Shown here: positions 1 to 10,579 of the stretch, piece by piece | Position numbering within the stretch: position 1 is the first letter of the stretch | Layout of the letters: every line of letters starts with the position of its first letter | Source: Thermoplasmata archaeon | GTDB lineage: Archaea > Thermoplasmatota > Thermoplasmata > Thermoplasmatales > Thermoplasmataceae | Assembly: GCA_021819605.1 (NCBI GenBank) | Contig: JAKAQT010000002.1 | Coordinates: forward strand, 1-36,236 | Reading direction: 5' to 3' | DNA: 36,236 nt | Made by a program: the position numbers and the translations under genes | The notes under the pieces: generated by a model | Told to the model about the DNA's origin: nothing | Databases searched by the model: none | The model's input: only the letters and a program-made list of their open reading frames with translations

Positions 1-2
1 AA

Positions 3-1898
3 GCAAGAAGTATATTCGACAAGCTCTATCCCGACAACCAGATCACGGAGGTAGACTACGAGGGGCCAACCATTGTAGTCTACACCAAGAACCTTGATCT
101 GTTCTCACACCGGGATGATCTGGCAAAGCAGATCGCGCAGGAACTCAGAAGGAGGATTGCCATAAGGCCGGACCCGAGCATTTTACTGCCCGAGGAGGAA
201 GCAACGCTGATCATACATGAGATAATTCCTGATGAGGCCGGGTTCAGGGACGTGTATTTTGAATCCGACACTGGAGAGGCAGTCATCGAGGTGGAGGAAC
301 CATCAATTATAACCGCCAGGGATGCTGAATATGTATCCACCATAAAGGAGAAAACAAAGTGGTCTCCCAGGTTCGTCAGGGCTCCACCGATGCATTCCAG
401 AACCGTCAAGGAAATGAGGGAGTTCATGAGGGAAGTCAAGCAGGAACGCAAGGTCTTCCTCCACAATCTCGGGGAAAAGCTGAACATCCCGCCCATGCCA
501 GGGGAAACCTGGATTCGCATAACGGCAGTTGGCGGGCACAGGGAAGTGGGGCGCAGTGCCACCCTTGTTTCAACCAACAACTCACGCATCCTGGTTGATT
601 GCGGCATGATGAATGTCAGTGGTGATGAGGATTCCCCGTGGGCCAGCGCACCATACCTATATATTCCTGAAATGCAGCCGTTCAGTGCCATAGATGCCGT
701 TGTTTTGACCCATGCTCACCTTGACCATTCCGGACTCCTGCCGATTCTTTATAAGTACGGTTATGAGGGGCCCGTCTACATGACACCCCCCACCAGGGAT
801 CTTGCGGCACTGCTCCAGAATGATTACATAAAGGTTGCCCATGCTGAAGGCCATAAGGGGCCATACGAATCAAAGCATATCAGGGAGGCACTTAAAAGAT
901 CAATAGTCCTCCGGTACAACGAAACAACCGACATTACAAGGGATGTGAGGCTGACATTCTACAACGCCGGGCACATTCTTGGATCAGCATCCGTTCACCT
1001 CCACATTGGGGAGGGCCTGTACAACGTGGTACTCAGCGGTGATGTGAAATTCGAGAAGACATGGCTATTCAACCCTGCAAACAACAAATTTCCCAGGGCA
1101 GAGACATTCATGACAGAATCAACATATGCTGGAAGAAATGACTATCACCACCCGCGTGCGGAGGCATCAAACAATCTTGTGGACATAATAAACAGGACTT
1201 TTGAAAGGTCCGGATCAGTGCTCATACCCGTCTTTGCAGTGGGAAGAAGCCAGGAGGTCATGCTGGTTCTGGAGGAGGCCGTCAGAACCGGTAAACTGCG
1301 TGATATGCCTGTCTACCTTGATGGCATGATAATGGAGGCAACGGCCATTCATGCCGCTTATCCAGAATATCTGAACAAGAATCTCAGGGAAGCCATAATG
1401 GTCAAGAGAGAGAACCCGTTCCTGAGCCCTATATTCAGGAGAGTTGAATCAAAGAAACAGCGCGAAGACATATGCGATTCAACTGAGAACCAGATTGTCC
1501 TTGCAACATCAGGAATGATGAACGGCGGACCTGTGATGGAATACTTCAAAAGCTGGGCTCCTTCGCCCAAGAATTCCCTTGTTTTTGTGGGTTACCAGGC
1601 AGATGGGACGCTGGGGCGGCGCATTCAGCGCGGATCTCCAGATGTAACCCTGTCGGAGAACGGCAGGCAGGCGAAATACGAGATCAAGATGGCAGTTGAG
1701 AATGCTGAAGGATTTTCCGGACATTCCGACAAGAGACAGCTGCTTGCATATATCGCCACAATGCAGCCAAAGCCCCACAGGATACTGGTCAACCATGGTG
1801 ATGGCGAAAACGCAGTTGAATTTGCACGGCTCATACGTTCCAGGTTCGGAATTGAGGCAATCTCCCTGAAGAATCTTGAGACACTGAGACTGTATTGA
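3..1898 (+). CDS. fttA: aCPSF1/FttA, archaeal CPSF-type KH + beta-CASP metallo-beta-lactamase ribonuclease (5' end outside window)
   Basis: Frame is open from base 3 (ARSIFDKLYPDNQITEVDYEGPTIVVYTKNLDLFSH...), upstream of the listed Met. Contains HAHLDHSG metallo-beta-lactamase motif, beta-CASP motifs (TSGMMNGGPV, FSGHSDKRQL, LVNHGD) and the typical C-terminus NLETLRLY. Confidence 0.95.
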   Translation, partial: ARSIFDKLYPDNQITEVDYEGPTIVVYTKNLDLFSHRDDLAKQIAQELRRRIAIRPDPSILLPEEEATLIIHEIIPDEAGFRDVYFESDTGEAVIEVEEPSIITARDAEYVSTIKEKTKWSPRFVRAPPMHSRTVKEMREFMREVKQERKVFLHNLGEKLNIPPMPGETWIRITAVGGHREVGRSATLVSTNNSRILVDCGMMNVSGDEDSPWASAPYLYIPEMQPFSAIDAVVLTHAHLDHSGLLPILYKYGYEGPVYMTPPTRDLAALLQNDYIKVAHAEGHKGPYESKHIREALKRSIVLRYNETTDITRDVRLTFYNAGHILGSASVHLHIGEGLYNVVLSGDVKFEKTWLFNPANNKFPRAETFMTESTYAGRNDYHHPRAEASNNLVDIINRTFERSGSVLIPVFAVGRSQEVMLVLEEAVRTGKLRDMPVYLDGMIMEATAIHAAYPEYLNKNLREAIMVKRENPFLSPIFRRVESKKQREDICDSTENQIVLATSGMMNGGPVMEYFKSWAPSPKNSLVFVGYQADGTLGRRIQRGSPDVTLSENGRQAKYEIKMAVENAEGFSGHSDKRQLLAYIATMQPKPHRILVNHGDGENAVEFARLIRSRFGIEAISLKNLETLRLY

Positions 1899-2100
1899 AA
1901 CTACACCATTTCCGTGCAGTACCTGGCTGGTTCAGCACCTGTACCCTGGCAGGCTGCTATTATCCTGACCAGTTTGCCGGGAGCTAAAGGCTACCTGTCC
2001 TGTATTTTCACCCCTTTCAAATTAGATTCACCTGAGAATTGCTCATTTTTAAATTTTGTAAACTGATGACTTTAATAATGTTGGGTAGCTGTGTACAACT

Positions 2101-3003
2101 ATGATTTCAACAGCAGACGATAGTGACGTGGCCGAATTTGGAATAGAGAGAAGCATTTCCGTCCTGGAACAGTGTTTCATTGAGCGTTGCCACGGGACAC
2201 TGGAAAGCCCGCCCAGACTGCATGTAGAGTTGACAGAAGGACAGATTGTATTCACTGCTGGAGGCAGCATTATGCAGCATGTTGCAGGCTTCAGGGTCTA
2301 CACAACATTTCCTGAAGACCGGCAGATGACTGTTGTATATGATTCTGCTTCAGGGCATCTTGATGGAATTGTTGAAGGATCTCTTCTGGGCGCCTACAGA
2401 ACAGCCTCAATTGGGGCACTATCCATAAAATACATGTCAAAAAGAAATGCTGAATCCCTCGGAGTAATTGGATCAGGTGTACAGGCTTTTCACCAAGTCC
2501 TGGCTGCTCTCAAGGTGAGAAATTTCTCAGCCATATATTCTCATTCGAGAAATCCCGTTCATCTGCATTCCTTCGCGGATCGGCTAAGAAATTACACCCA
2601 TATGCCAGTATATGAGCTGAAAGGTGCAGAAGAAGTGGCTGCAATATCTGATGTGATAATCACCGCCACAAGGAGCGATTCTCCCCTATTCGATCCTGAG
2701 AATATCAGGAGAGGCACCCACATGGTTGCAGTTGGACGAAAGTCCGTAGGAAGCAGCGAAATAGATCCTTCCATGGCAAAACTCTGTACAGTGATGGCCA
2801 CAGACTCTCCTTTACAGCTTGAGAACTACGATCCGCCACACATAATGGCTGGAAAAAAGATCATGGACCTCAGTGAAATAATATGCGGGAAATTCACGGG
2901 AAGGAATTCTCCTTATGACATAACACTGTTCCTTTCTGTGGGCCTATCCGGCACAGAAGTGATGCTGGCAAAGTCAATCCTGGACAGAAAAATTAAGTTA
3001 TGA
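2101..3003 (+). CDS. Ornithine cyclodeaminase / mu-crystallin family (OCD/alanine dehydrogenase-like) protein
   Basis: Rossmann motif LGVIGSGVQAFHQVLAAL, DVIITATRSDSPLF, family-typical GTHMVAVG. TTTAATAA box about 26 nt upstream of the ATG. Confidence 0.85.
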   Translation: MISTADDSDVAEFGIERSISVLEQCFIERCHGTLESPPRLHVELTEGQIVFTAGGSIMQHVAGFRVYTTFPEDRQMTVVYDSASGHLDGIVEGSLLGAYRTASIGALSIKYMSKRNAESLGVIGSGVQAFHQVLAALKVRNFSAIYSHSRNPVHLHSFADRLRNYTHMPVYELKGAEEVAAISDVIITATRSDSPLFDPENIRRGTHMVAVGRKSVGSSEIDPSMAKLCTVMATDSPLQLENYDPPHIMAGKKIMDLSEIICGKFTGRNSPYDITLFLSVGLSGTEVMLAKSILDRKIKL

Positions 3004-3011
3004 TGGTGATC

Positions 3012-3683
3012 CTAGAGCGGGAAACTTCCATCCGGGGATACCTTCTTCCAGTCGTCCAGAAACCTTGCAAGCCCCTCGTCTGTCTTTGGATGGGACGGCA
3101 GTTTTTTCAGGACATCAAAGGGAAGGGTTATCACATCAGCCCCTATGATTGCTGATCTGAGGAAATGTATTGGGTTTCTGACTGAGGCCACAAGAATCTT
3201 TGTGGAGATGCCATAGTTAACAAATATTGTCTTGATCTCGTCAATGACCTGCATTCCATCCTCGCCTATGTCGTCAAGCCTCCCAACAAAAGGTGACACA
3301 TATTCTGCACCGCTCTTTGCGGCCAGCAGAGCCTGGATTGGGTTGAATATGAGCGTGCAGTTCACCGGAATCCTCTTTTCCTTCAGGCTCTTTATTGCCT
3401 TCAGGCCGTCGAGAGTCATTGGAATCTTTATGACGGCATTTGCACCCAGTTGGGAGATCTTCAGTGCCTGTTTCATCATGTTATCGTAATCTGTTGCCAC
3501 GACCTCCACGCTCACCGGGCCAGGCGTTATATTGAGTATTTCCTTGATTATATCCTGGAAGCTCTTTCCCTTGCCAGCTTCTCTTGCAGCCAGGCTGGGA
3601 TTTGTGGTTACCCCGTCAACCAGCCCAAGATCTACGCCCTGTTTAATCTCTTCAACATTTGAAGTATCAAGAAAGATTTTCAT
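3012..3683 (-). CDS. tal: Transaldolase (TalB/fructose-6-phosphate aldolase-like class)
   Basis: [78 protein letters not shown]. Listed ORF starts at 3716; the family-consistent start is 3683. Confidence 0.93.
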   Translation of the reverse strand: MKIFLDTSNVEEIKQGVDLGLVDGVTTNPSLAAREAGKGKSFQDIIKEILNITPGPVSVEVVATDYDNMMKQALKISQLGANAVIKIPMTLDGLKAIKSLKEKRIPVNCTLIFNPIQALLAAKSGAEYVSPFVGRLDDIGEDGMQVIDEIKTIFVNYGISTKILVASVRNPIHFLRSAIIGADVITLPFDVLKKLPSHPKTDEGLARFLDDWKKVSPDGSFPL

Positions 3684-4623
3684 ATCTAGGTTCCTCCCTG
3701 AAGCAAGCTTCAGCAAACTTTACCATATCATTAACTCCCATATGAAAATAATCAAAAAGTTCCCATGATTTTCCAGACTTTCCGAATGTATCCCTCATTC
3801 CCATCCTCCATACCGGTACAGGATACTCTTCCGAGGCAATCTCGGCAACCCTGCTTCCCAGGCCGTTGTATATGGAGTGTTCCTCAACGGTTACAATCTT
3901 GCCTGTATCCCGTGCAGCATCAATTACTGCCTTCCTGTCAATTGGCTTGATTGATGACATGTTGACAACCCTTGCATCTATACCTTTGGATTTCAGCGCA
4001 TCGGCTGCCTGAAGGGCGAATGAGACCATTATGCCTATTCCCATTATGGTGATGTCGTCCCCGTCCTTCATAACGGTTGCCTTCCCTGGCCTGAACTCAT
4101 AGGACGGATCATTCAGCACCGGGAACTTCTCCCTTGTCAACCGGACATAGTATGGTCCCCTTCCCTGATTTGCAAGATAATCAATAACGCTCCTGGTTTC
4201 CACAGAATCAACCGGAACAGTCACCTTCATGTTTGGAAGGCCGCTCATTATGCCCAGGTCCTCCACTATCTGATGCGTTGCCCCGTCTTCACCCACTGTT
4301 ATTCCTGCATGGGTCACAACGAAGTTAACGTCAAGATTGTTGTAGCAGACAGACTGTCTCAGCTGTTCGTAAGTTCTAGTAAGAAAAACTGCAAATGTGG
4401 ATGCAAAGACTTTTTTCCCTGAAAGTGCAAGGCCGGCTGCAGTCTCCACCATAGATTGCTCTGCTATGCCCATGTTGAAGAACCTGTCAGGGAACTCCTT
4501 GCCGAATATGGCTGTTTTTGTTGAAGTGGAAAGATCAGCATCAAGAACCACTAAGTTGCTGTGTGTGCGACCCAGATTTCTGAGCTCTTCGCCATAAGTT
4601 TCCCGAAGGCTTTCGGTTTTCAT
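3667..4623 (-). CDS. Transketolase, C-terminal (pyrimidine-binding/C) subunit of split transketolase
   Basis: [72 protein letters not shown] at 4623 fits the family start; listed ORF is extended to 4689. Confidence 0.93.
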   Translation of the reverse strand: MKTESLRETYGEELRNLGRTHSNLVVLDADLSTSTKTAIFGKEFPDRFFNMGIAEQSMVETAAGLALSGKKVFASTFAVFLTRTYEQLRQSVCYNNLDVNFVVTHAGITVGEDGATHQIVEDLGIMSGLPNMKVTVPVDSVETRSVIDYLANQGRGPYYVRLTREKFPVLNDPSYEFRPGKATVMKDGDDITIMGIGIMVSFALQAADALKSKGIDARVVNMSSIKPIDRKAVIDAARDTGKIVTVEEHSIYNGLGSRVAEIASEEYPVPVWRMGMRDTFGKSGKSWELFDYFHMGVNDMVKFAEACFREEPRYENLS

Positions 4624-4624
4624 T

Positions 4625-5449
4625 TCACTCTCCTCCAATCTCTTCCAGCGCCTGCCTGTATTCCTCATCATTTGCAGGAGGAGAGCCATGGTATTTTGGG
4701 TTGTTTTCCATATAGCTTACTCCCTTGCCCTTTACTGTATGGGCAAGAATTAACACGGGCCTGTCTGTAGCTTTCTTAGCCTTTTCAACCGCAGATATGA
4801 TCTGGTTGAAATCATGGCCGTCTATATCCAGAACTTCCCACCCGAAGCTTTCAACCATCCTGCCGATGTCGCCAAGTGGCATTATGTCGCTGGTATATCC
4901 GTCAAGTTGCACACCATTCCGGTCCAGAATGGCAATAAGATTGTTGAGGCGGTATTTTGAGCCGGCCATGAATGATTCCCACACGCTGCCCTCCTCTATC
5001 TCTCCATCCCCAAGGATAACATACGTACGGTAGTCCCTGTGATCAAGTTTTGCGGCAAGTGCAATACCTACGCCGATTCCCAGACCCTGACCAAGGGAGC
5101 CTGTAGAAGCCTCCACTCCGGGTACGCCCCTGTGGACATGCCCTTCGAGCTTTGAGTTCAGCTTCCTGAAACCACCCAGAAGAGATTCAGGAAAGTAACC
5201 TCTCAGGGCTAGAGTTGCATAGAGGCCGGGTGATGCGTGCCCCTTGCTCATGATAAGTCTATCCCTGTTGGGGTCATCCGGCTCAAGCGGATCAATGTTC
5301 ATCTCCTTGAAATAGAGTACAGCAAGAATATCTGCAATGCTCAGAGATCCGCCTGGATGCCCGCTTTTTGCCTCATAAACCATTTCTATGATTTTTCGTC
5401 TAATGTTTCTGGCAATGTTTTTCAGGTCCATCACATTATATTGTTCCAT
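4625..5449 (-). CDS. Transketolase, N-terminal (TPP-binding) subunit of split transketolase
   Basis: KSGHPGGSLSIADILAVLYF, GSLGQGLGIGVGIALAAKL, TPP motif GDGEIEEGSVWESFMAGSKYRLNNLIAILDRN. Confidence 0.93.
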   Translation of the reverse strand: MEQYNVMDLKNIARNIRRKIIEMVYEAKSGHPGGSLSIADILAVLYFKEMNIDPLEPDDPNRDRLIMSKGHASPGLYATLALRGYFPESLLGGFRKLNSKLEGHVHRGVPGVEASTGSLGQGLGIGVGIALAAKLDHRDYRTYVILGDGEIEEGSVWESFMAGSKYRLNNLIAILDRNGVQLDGYTSDIMPLGDIGRMVESFGWEVLDIDGHDFNQIISAVEKAKKATDRPVLILAHTVKGKGVSYMENNPKYHGSPPANDEEYRQALEEIGGE

Positions 5450-5543
5450 GAATTTTCCACCGCAATCCCGGTCCCGGTTGTGTCATACAGCCATCGGCCG
5501 GCAAGTAACCATGCCGTATTTTCACCAGTATTAAAAATGTTCT

Positions 5544-5612
5544 TTAATCCATGCTGCAACAAGTATGCTCATCCGGATTTCCACAGGCAGTACAGGCCTG
5601 TAGCATATCCAT
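5544..5612 (-). CDS. Candidate 22-aa Cys-rich microprotein directly downstream of ftsZ (MDMLQACTACGNPDEHTCCSMD)
   Basis: ATG begins 4 nt after the ftsZ stop on the same strand. Translation reads CxxC-x7-CC. Too short for the ORF track; read by hand. Confidence 0.35.
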   Translation of the reverse strand: MDMLQACTACGNPDEHTCCSMD

Positions 5613-5616
5613 CGGC

Positions 5617-6690
5617 TTATGATACCATGTCTATGTCGCTTCTGGAGTCCTTCTTCTCCGTGCCCTGTATCTCCGCGGCGCTGACTCCTGTTGCGACGAT
5701 TAGAACTTCCACCCTGTTGTCATAGGCCTGATCAACAGTTGCACCCCAGATGATTCTGGTGCTCCGGCTCACCTTCTTCCTGATGAATTCTGCAGCATTG
5801 CTGGCCTCCTCAAGTTGCATGTCCCGGCCTCCGGTCACGTTTATGATCACGCCACTTGCGCTGGAAAGATCAAACTGGAGAAAAGGTGAATTCATTGCCT
5901 TCTGAACTGCGTCATCTACCCTTGGCCCGGGTTCGCCTTCTGACATGCCCATACCAATCATGGCAAGGCCCGAATCTTTCATGACCGTCCGGAGATCATT
6001 GAAATCCAGATTTATGAGGCCGGGCTTCGTTACAAGGTCTGATATTCCTGAAATGGCTCTTACTATTATTTCATCGGCAACCCTGAATGCCTTTTCAAGA
6101 GGAAGATCCGGGACGAGCTCCTTCAGCTTGTCGTTGGGTATAATTATTACAGTATCCGAGGATTTGAGGAGCTTCCCCAGTCCCCACATTGCGTTTTCCA
6201 TCCTGATCTTGCCCTCCGACGTGAATGGCAGGGTGACCACTGATATTGTGAGTGCACCGCTGTCCTTTGCCCTGCCTGCTATGTAGTGTGCAGACCCCGT
6301 GCCTGTTCCTCCGCCCAGGCCTGCCGTAACAAATGCTATGTCGGTTCCGGTGACATATTTCATGATGTCCTGGTCAGATTCCCTTGCCGCCTGTTCACCT
6401 ATGCGCGGATCAGCCCCGGATCCCAGGCCCCTGGTCAGGTTCTTTCCCATGAGTATCTTGTGATTTGCCCTGGTCTTCAGCAGATGTGGCGCGTCCGTGT
6501 TGCATGCTATGAGTGTGGCACCTTTAATGCCTTCCCTCATCAGCCTGTTAATTGTATTGGAGCCGCCACCTCCAGCTCCGAATATCTTGATTTTTACCCT
6601 CAGTTTTTCAAGGTACTCCTGAAGTTCAGCATCTGATGTCGTAAAATCTTCATCGTTGTCTTCCAAACCAAAACCACCTGAAGGCATCAT
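5617..6690 (-). CDS. ftsZ: Cell division protein FtsZ
   Basis: KIKIFGAGGGGSNTINRLM, tubulin signature GGGTGTGSAHYIAGRAKD, NLDFNDLRTVM. Confidence 0.97.
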   Translation of the reverse strand: MMPSGGFGLEDNDEDFTTSDAELQEYLEKLRVKIKIFGAGGGGSNTINRLMREGIKGATLIACNTDAPHLLKTRANHKILMGKNLTRGLGSGADPRIGEQAARESDQDIMKYVTGTDIAFVTAGLGGGTGTGSAHYIAGRAKDSGALTISVVTLPFTSEGKIRMENAMWGLGKLLKSSDTVIIIPNDKLKELVPDLPLEKAFRVADEIIVRAISGISDLVTKPGLINLDFNDLRTVMKDSGLAMIGMGMSEGEPGPRVDDAVQKAMNSPFLQFDLSSASGVIINVTGGRDMQLEEASNAAEFIRKKVSRSTRIIWGATVDQAYDNRVEVLIVATGVSAAEIQGTEKKDSRSDIDMVS

Positions 6691-6805
6691 TTATGCCAAA
6701 TAAATACTATTAATCCTATTAAGATTTGCAAACCCTTCCTGATTGGAAATGAAGATTTTGGAAGATATACTTGCCCTGTTCAGCCGAACCATTCAGGCAT
6801 CGGGA

Positions 6806-8035
6806 TTATCTGGTGAGCCAGTGATTTCCGCCCTTCCAGAAAGTGAATATGCCGTAAATGTTTGTTACAAACAGCACCAGGAGCCCCAGTGCGCCGAATG
6901 CAATGGTTTTGAGCTTTTCCCCTTTCATGCGGGTTATTACTGCACCCAGAAATATCATTGAACCTGAAATGTTCGCAAAAATGATTGTGAGCTTGGTGTA
7001 GATGAGATATCCGACATCTGACGGCCTTATGAGCAGTATGTCATCAACTATATTCATGAAATGAAGTGCACCCGGATTGGCCTGGAAGAAGGCAAAGAAC
7101 CTGAAAATACCAAATCCCAGAACAATCACTGGGAGCAGATATGTGTATATGAGTTCAAATGTGTAGAATTTTCCGGCCCTTGTGGCGGTTCCATCCATGA
7201 GTTCGCGACCAAAACGTATCCAGCCTGATCTGGCCCATCTTACATTCTGCTTAAGGAACTTTCTGGCATCTTTCTGCGGATAGCTCTCCACTCTCGTGCT
7301 GTAATCCTTGACGGCCCGATATCCTTTATTGATTATGTATCCGGTGATCAGCCAGTCCTCTCCAAGTACGCTTGGTCTGCCAAATAACTTGAATTCCAGA
7401 AACTCATCGGATTTAATGAAAGGCCTGACAAGCTCCGTTCTTAGCATCACACACGCACCATCCAGATTCATCACATTACCATGGGCAGACATGGCTCTGA
7501 ACACCACTTCCCTGGACCTTTCTATGAACTCGGATGCATACGCCACTGCAGATCCGGTCTTCTTTATGCCTATATTGGCGCCAACACCCCCAACTGTGCT
7601 GTCGAAATAGCTCTGCATGCTGGCCACGGCATTGGGTGGAAGAATTGTGTCGCTGTCCACCAGAAGGACAAATTCTGTATCAACGAAATCAAATGCCCTG
7701 GAAATTGCCTTCTTCTGGCCTCCCCTGGTTTCTTGAAGAACGAATTTTCCCCCGGCCCTTTCCACAATTGAGTGGTAAGGTTCATCACTCGAGTCTCCGA
7801 CCACAACGAACTTGCATCCCTGCATTGCCACTGAGGCTATTGATTCCCTGAAAACATCCACATCCTCATTGTATACAGGCATTGCTATGGTAACCTTGCT
7901 TAGATCCACATTCTCAGGATGGGTTACGCCAGAATACTTCATTGAACTGTACGAGTTCAAAACGTAATATATGACTGAAATGCCCGTAAGGGCAGAAATT
8001 ACAATGAGGATAAGATTGTATAACACAACAATCAA
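6806..8035 (-). CDS. Membrane-associated family 2 glycosyltransferase (hyaluronan-synthase/cellulose-synthase-like)
   Basis: N-terminal TM, TIAMPVYNEDVDVFRESIASVAMQG, LLVDSDT (DxD), LGEDWLITG, QNVRWARSGW (QxxRW), C-terminal TM helices. Listed start codon is TTG; a GTG nearby is also possible. Confidence 0.9.
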   Translation of the reverse strand: MIVVLYNLILIVISALTGISVIYYVLNSYSSMKYSGVTHPENVDLSKVTIAMPVYNEDVDVFRESIASVAMQGCKFVVVGDSSDEPYHSIVERAGGKFVLQETRGGQKKAISRAFDFVDTEFVLLVDSDTILPPNAVASMQSYFDSTVGGVGANIGIKKTGSAVAYASEFIERSREVVFRAMSAHGNVMNLDGACVMLRTELVRPFIKSDEFLEFKLFGRPSVLGEDWLITGYIINKGYRAVKDYSTRVESYPQKDARKFLKQNVRWARSGWIRFGRELMDGTATRAGKFYTFELIYTYLLPVIVLGFGIFRFFAFFQANPGALHFMNIVDDILLIRPSDVGYLIYTKLTIIFANISGSMIFLGAVITRMKGEKLKTIAFGALGLLVLFVTNIYGIFTFWKGGNHWLTR

Positions 8036-8122
8036 TTGATGCGGAATATTAAACCTTATAGGTACAGTCCTGCGTTATTCACGAAGAAAGGACACAAAAA
8101 AATAACAGCAACATTGATATTT

Positions 8123-8917
8123 ATGGCCATGAAGATACTTGTTACAGGCCACAGGGGATTCATTGGAAGCCAGGTATTCAGTACATTGCAGGCTCAGGGA
8201 TATGATGTCACCGGTATTGATATCGGCGACCAGTTTGTTGACAGGAAATTTGATTATATAGTGCACATGGGGGCCAGGACCCTCATCAGGATGTCCAAGG
8301 AGAAACCATTTGAGTATTTTGACGATAACATGGTGTTCTCCCTCAGGATGCTTGAATACTGCAGGAAAAATGAGGCAACATTCATATTCCCCACATCAGG
8401 ATCGGTCATGGAGGCCACCAACCCATATTCTCTTTCAAAGAAGCAGACAGTTGAGTGGATAGAGCTTTACCACACCATGTACGGAACAAAAAGGCATGTT
8501 ATGAAATTTTTTAACATCTATGGCCCCACAAGCAGGAAAGGTGCCGTATTCCTCTTCTCAAGGGCTGCACTGAAGAACGAAGAGGCGGTCGTATACGGTG
8601 ATGGCAACAATGTCAGGGATTTCATCCATGTCAGGGATGTTGTCAGGGCCATCAGGATGATAATAGATGGTAAAGTGCAGGAGGGATATCATGAGATTGG
8701 AAGTGGTGTTGGAACATCTGTGAACAATCTCCTGAAGCTTGTGGAGGATGTGACCGGAAGAAAAATAAAGACCCACCATGAAGACTATGTGCTTCCGGAG
8801 GCATCGGAGCTGGTTGCAGCAAATCCCCTGATAAAGGACCCAACGCCTCTCAGGAAGGGCGTAGAGGAGGTTGTTCAGGCCCTCCGGACGGAGTTTACTG
8901 CGAATAACGCTCCCTGA
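8123..8917 (+). CDS. NAD-dependent epimerase/dehydratase (nucleotide-sugar, extended SDR)
   Basis: MKILVTGHRGFIGSQVFSTLQAQGYDVTGID (GxxGxxG), NPYSLSKKQTVEW (YxxxK), FFNIYGPTSRKGAV, VYGDGNNVRDFIHVRDVVRA. Start at ATG 8123 or 8129 rather than 8036. Confidence 0.9.
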   Translation: MAMKILVTGHRGFIGSQVFSTLQAQGYDVTGIDIGDQFVDRKFDYIVHMGARTLIRMSKEKPFEYFDDNMVFSLRMLEYCRKNEATFIFPTSGSVMEATNPYSLSKKQTVEWIELYHTMYGTKRHVMKFFNIYGPTSRKGAVFLFSRAALKNEEAVVYGDGNNVRDFIHVRDVVRAIRMIIDGKVQEGYHEIGSGVGTSVNNLLKLVEDVTGRKIKTHHEDYVLPEASELVAANPLIKDPTPLRKGVEEVVQALRTEFTANNAP

Positions 8918-10493
8918 GGGGTTTTTTATCAATTTTGCCGGTGCTGGTTTTCTGGAACGAATCAACTGGAATGAACTCATCTGGAATCCAGAACTTTGCT
9001 ATCCTCCCTGATTCCACATACTTCATCATGTGGTCTACAATTTTCTTTGGTTCCACTGTTTTCAGCCCCGATATGAATGCCACCGGCCTTTCACCCCATT
9101 TCTTGTCTGGCTTGGCCACAACTGCAGCCTCAGCTATGCCGGGATATGTGCTGATTACATCCTCGAGTATGATTGTGGGAATGAATTCGCCTCCTGACTT
9201 GACCGCATCCTTTTCCCTGTCAACTATGGATAGGTATCCAAGATCGTCCACAACTGCCAGATCACCTGTATGCATCCAGTCGTCCTTCCATAATTTCCTG
9301 GTGTTATCCTCGTCCTTAACATACTCCCTTGTGAGCCATGGGGATCGGACTATTATCTCGCCTATGGACTTCGAATCATGCTTCACTTCTTTCCCATCGG
9401 AATCCACAACCCTGATTTCCACAAGCGGTATGGGAATGCCCGTCTTGGTGCGGTATTCTATCTTCTTCCTTTCGTCCATGGAATCGAGTTTCTGGTTGTA
9501 GGTTGCAAGCGTGAGCACGGGCGCTGTTTCAGACATGCCATAGCCCGAAATCACCTTGATCCCGAAAGAATCTGCCATCTGTGCAAGGCCGGATGAGAGG
9601 GCCCCTCCACCGACAACCACCCTCAGATCAAGATTCTTCAGTTTCTGGCTGTTCTTGCTGGACATCAGCATGTAGAGGATGGATGGCACCATTAGGCTTA
9701 CCTTGACACCTTCCTTCTCCATTATCTCCGGCATCCTGTCAAAGTCGTACCTGCCTGCAAGCACATACTTCTGTCCCTTCATTATTGCCATGTATGGGAC
9801 GCCCCATGAGTGAACGTGAAACATGGGGACAATGGGCATTATCGGGCTTGTACTCTTGAGGTTTATGGGTTCGTCAGAGAGCCCGGAAATCATTGCCATG
9901 GTGTGAAGAACTATCTGCCTGTGTGTGAACCGAACACCCTTTGGCAGACCGGTTGTGCCCGATGTGTAGAATGTGGTGGCCACATCGTCCTCGTTGACCT
10001 CGGGCAATGAAACCCCCTCAACTCCACTGAGAAGGTCCTGGTATACAAGTGCGTCAGGAAGCATCATGGCAGGCTTTGGGCCGTCCGATGAGACTATCCA
10101 CTTATTTACAAAGTCAAAGAGCTGAACGCTTTTTTCTATGAGCGGTATGAATTCATCCCTTATTATGACAAACCGGTCCTCGGCATGCTGCATGGTGTAG
10201 AAAATCAGCTCCGGAGGATATCTTATATTGACCGTGTGAAGGACGCCACCTGCCATTGGAACTGCATAATAGGCTTCCAGGTACCTGATTGTGTCCCAGT
10301 CAAGCACTGCAACCCTGTCGCCCTTCTTCAGGCCAAGCTTTACAAGGCCGCGGGCAATCTTTTCAACCCGTTCCATGAATTCTCTGTAGGTAACCCTCTC
10401 CTCTCCCTTGTAGGAAATTATCTGTTCAGGGTTGTTCCTGACTGCGGCCGCAAATATCTTTCCTATTGTGAGTTCATATTTTTCCTGATACAT
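8895..10493 (-). CDS. AMP-dependent fatty acyl-CoA synthetase/ligase (ANL superfamily)
   Basis: TTFYTSGTTGLPKGV (P-loop), VISGYGMSETAPV, WMHTGDLAVVDDLGYLSIVDREKDAVKSGGEFI, TSTGKIDKKPLRE. Confidence 0.93.
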   Translation of the reverse strand: MYQEKYELTIGKIFAAAVRNNPEQIISYKGEERVTYREFMERVEKIARGLVKLGLKKGDRVAVLDWDTIRYLEAYYAVPMAGGVLHTVNIRYPPELIFYTMQHAEDRFVIIRDEFIPLIEKSVQLFDFVNKWIVSSDGPKPAMMLPDALVYQDLLSGVEGVSLPEVNEDDVATTFYTSGTTGLPKGVRFTHRQIVLHTMAMISGLSDEPINLKSTSPIMPIVPMFHVHSWGVPYMAIMKGQKYVLAGRYDFDRMPEIMEKEGVKVSLMVPSILYMLMSSKNSQKLKNLDLRVVVGGGALSSGLAQMADSFGIKVISGYGMSETAPVLTLATYNQKLDSMDERKKIEYRTKTGIPIPLVEIRVVDSDGKEVKHDSKSIGEIIVRSPWLTREYVKDEDNTRKLWKDDWMHTGDLAVVDDLGYLSIVDREKDAVKSGGEFIPTIILEDVISTYPGIAEAAVVAKPDKKWGERPVAFISGLKTVEPKKIVDHMMKYVESGRIAKFWIPDEFIPVDSFQKTSTGKIDKKPLRERYSQ

Positions 10494-10579
10494 TCAATCC
10501 AGTTGATAGCTTTCTTCTGTTTTTAAGCTTTCTTATCAGATAATATTTTAGACAGATGATAGTTTATCTACAGCAACAA

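Noticed and set aside
80-691. 203-aa minus-strand ORF opposite aCPSF1
   Set aside because: Antisense to a highly conserved gene; translation shows no family motifs.
1899-2066. 55-codon in-frame open stretch after the aCPSF1 TGA (NYTISVQYLAGSAPVPWQ...), suggesting stop readthrough or a relic
   Set aside because: aCPSF1 normally ends with this NLETxRL-type C-terminus; an open run of 55 codons is not improbable by chance, and no recoding signal was seen.
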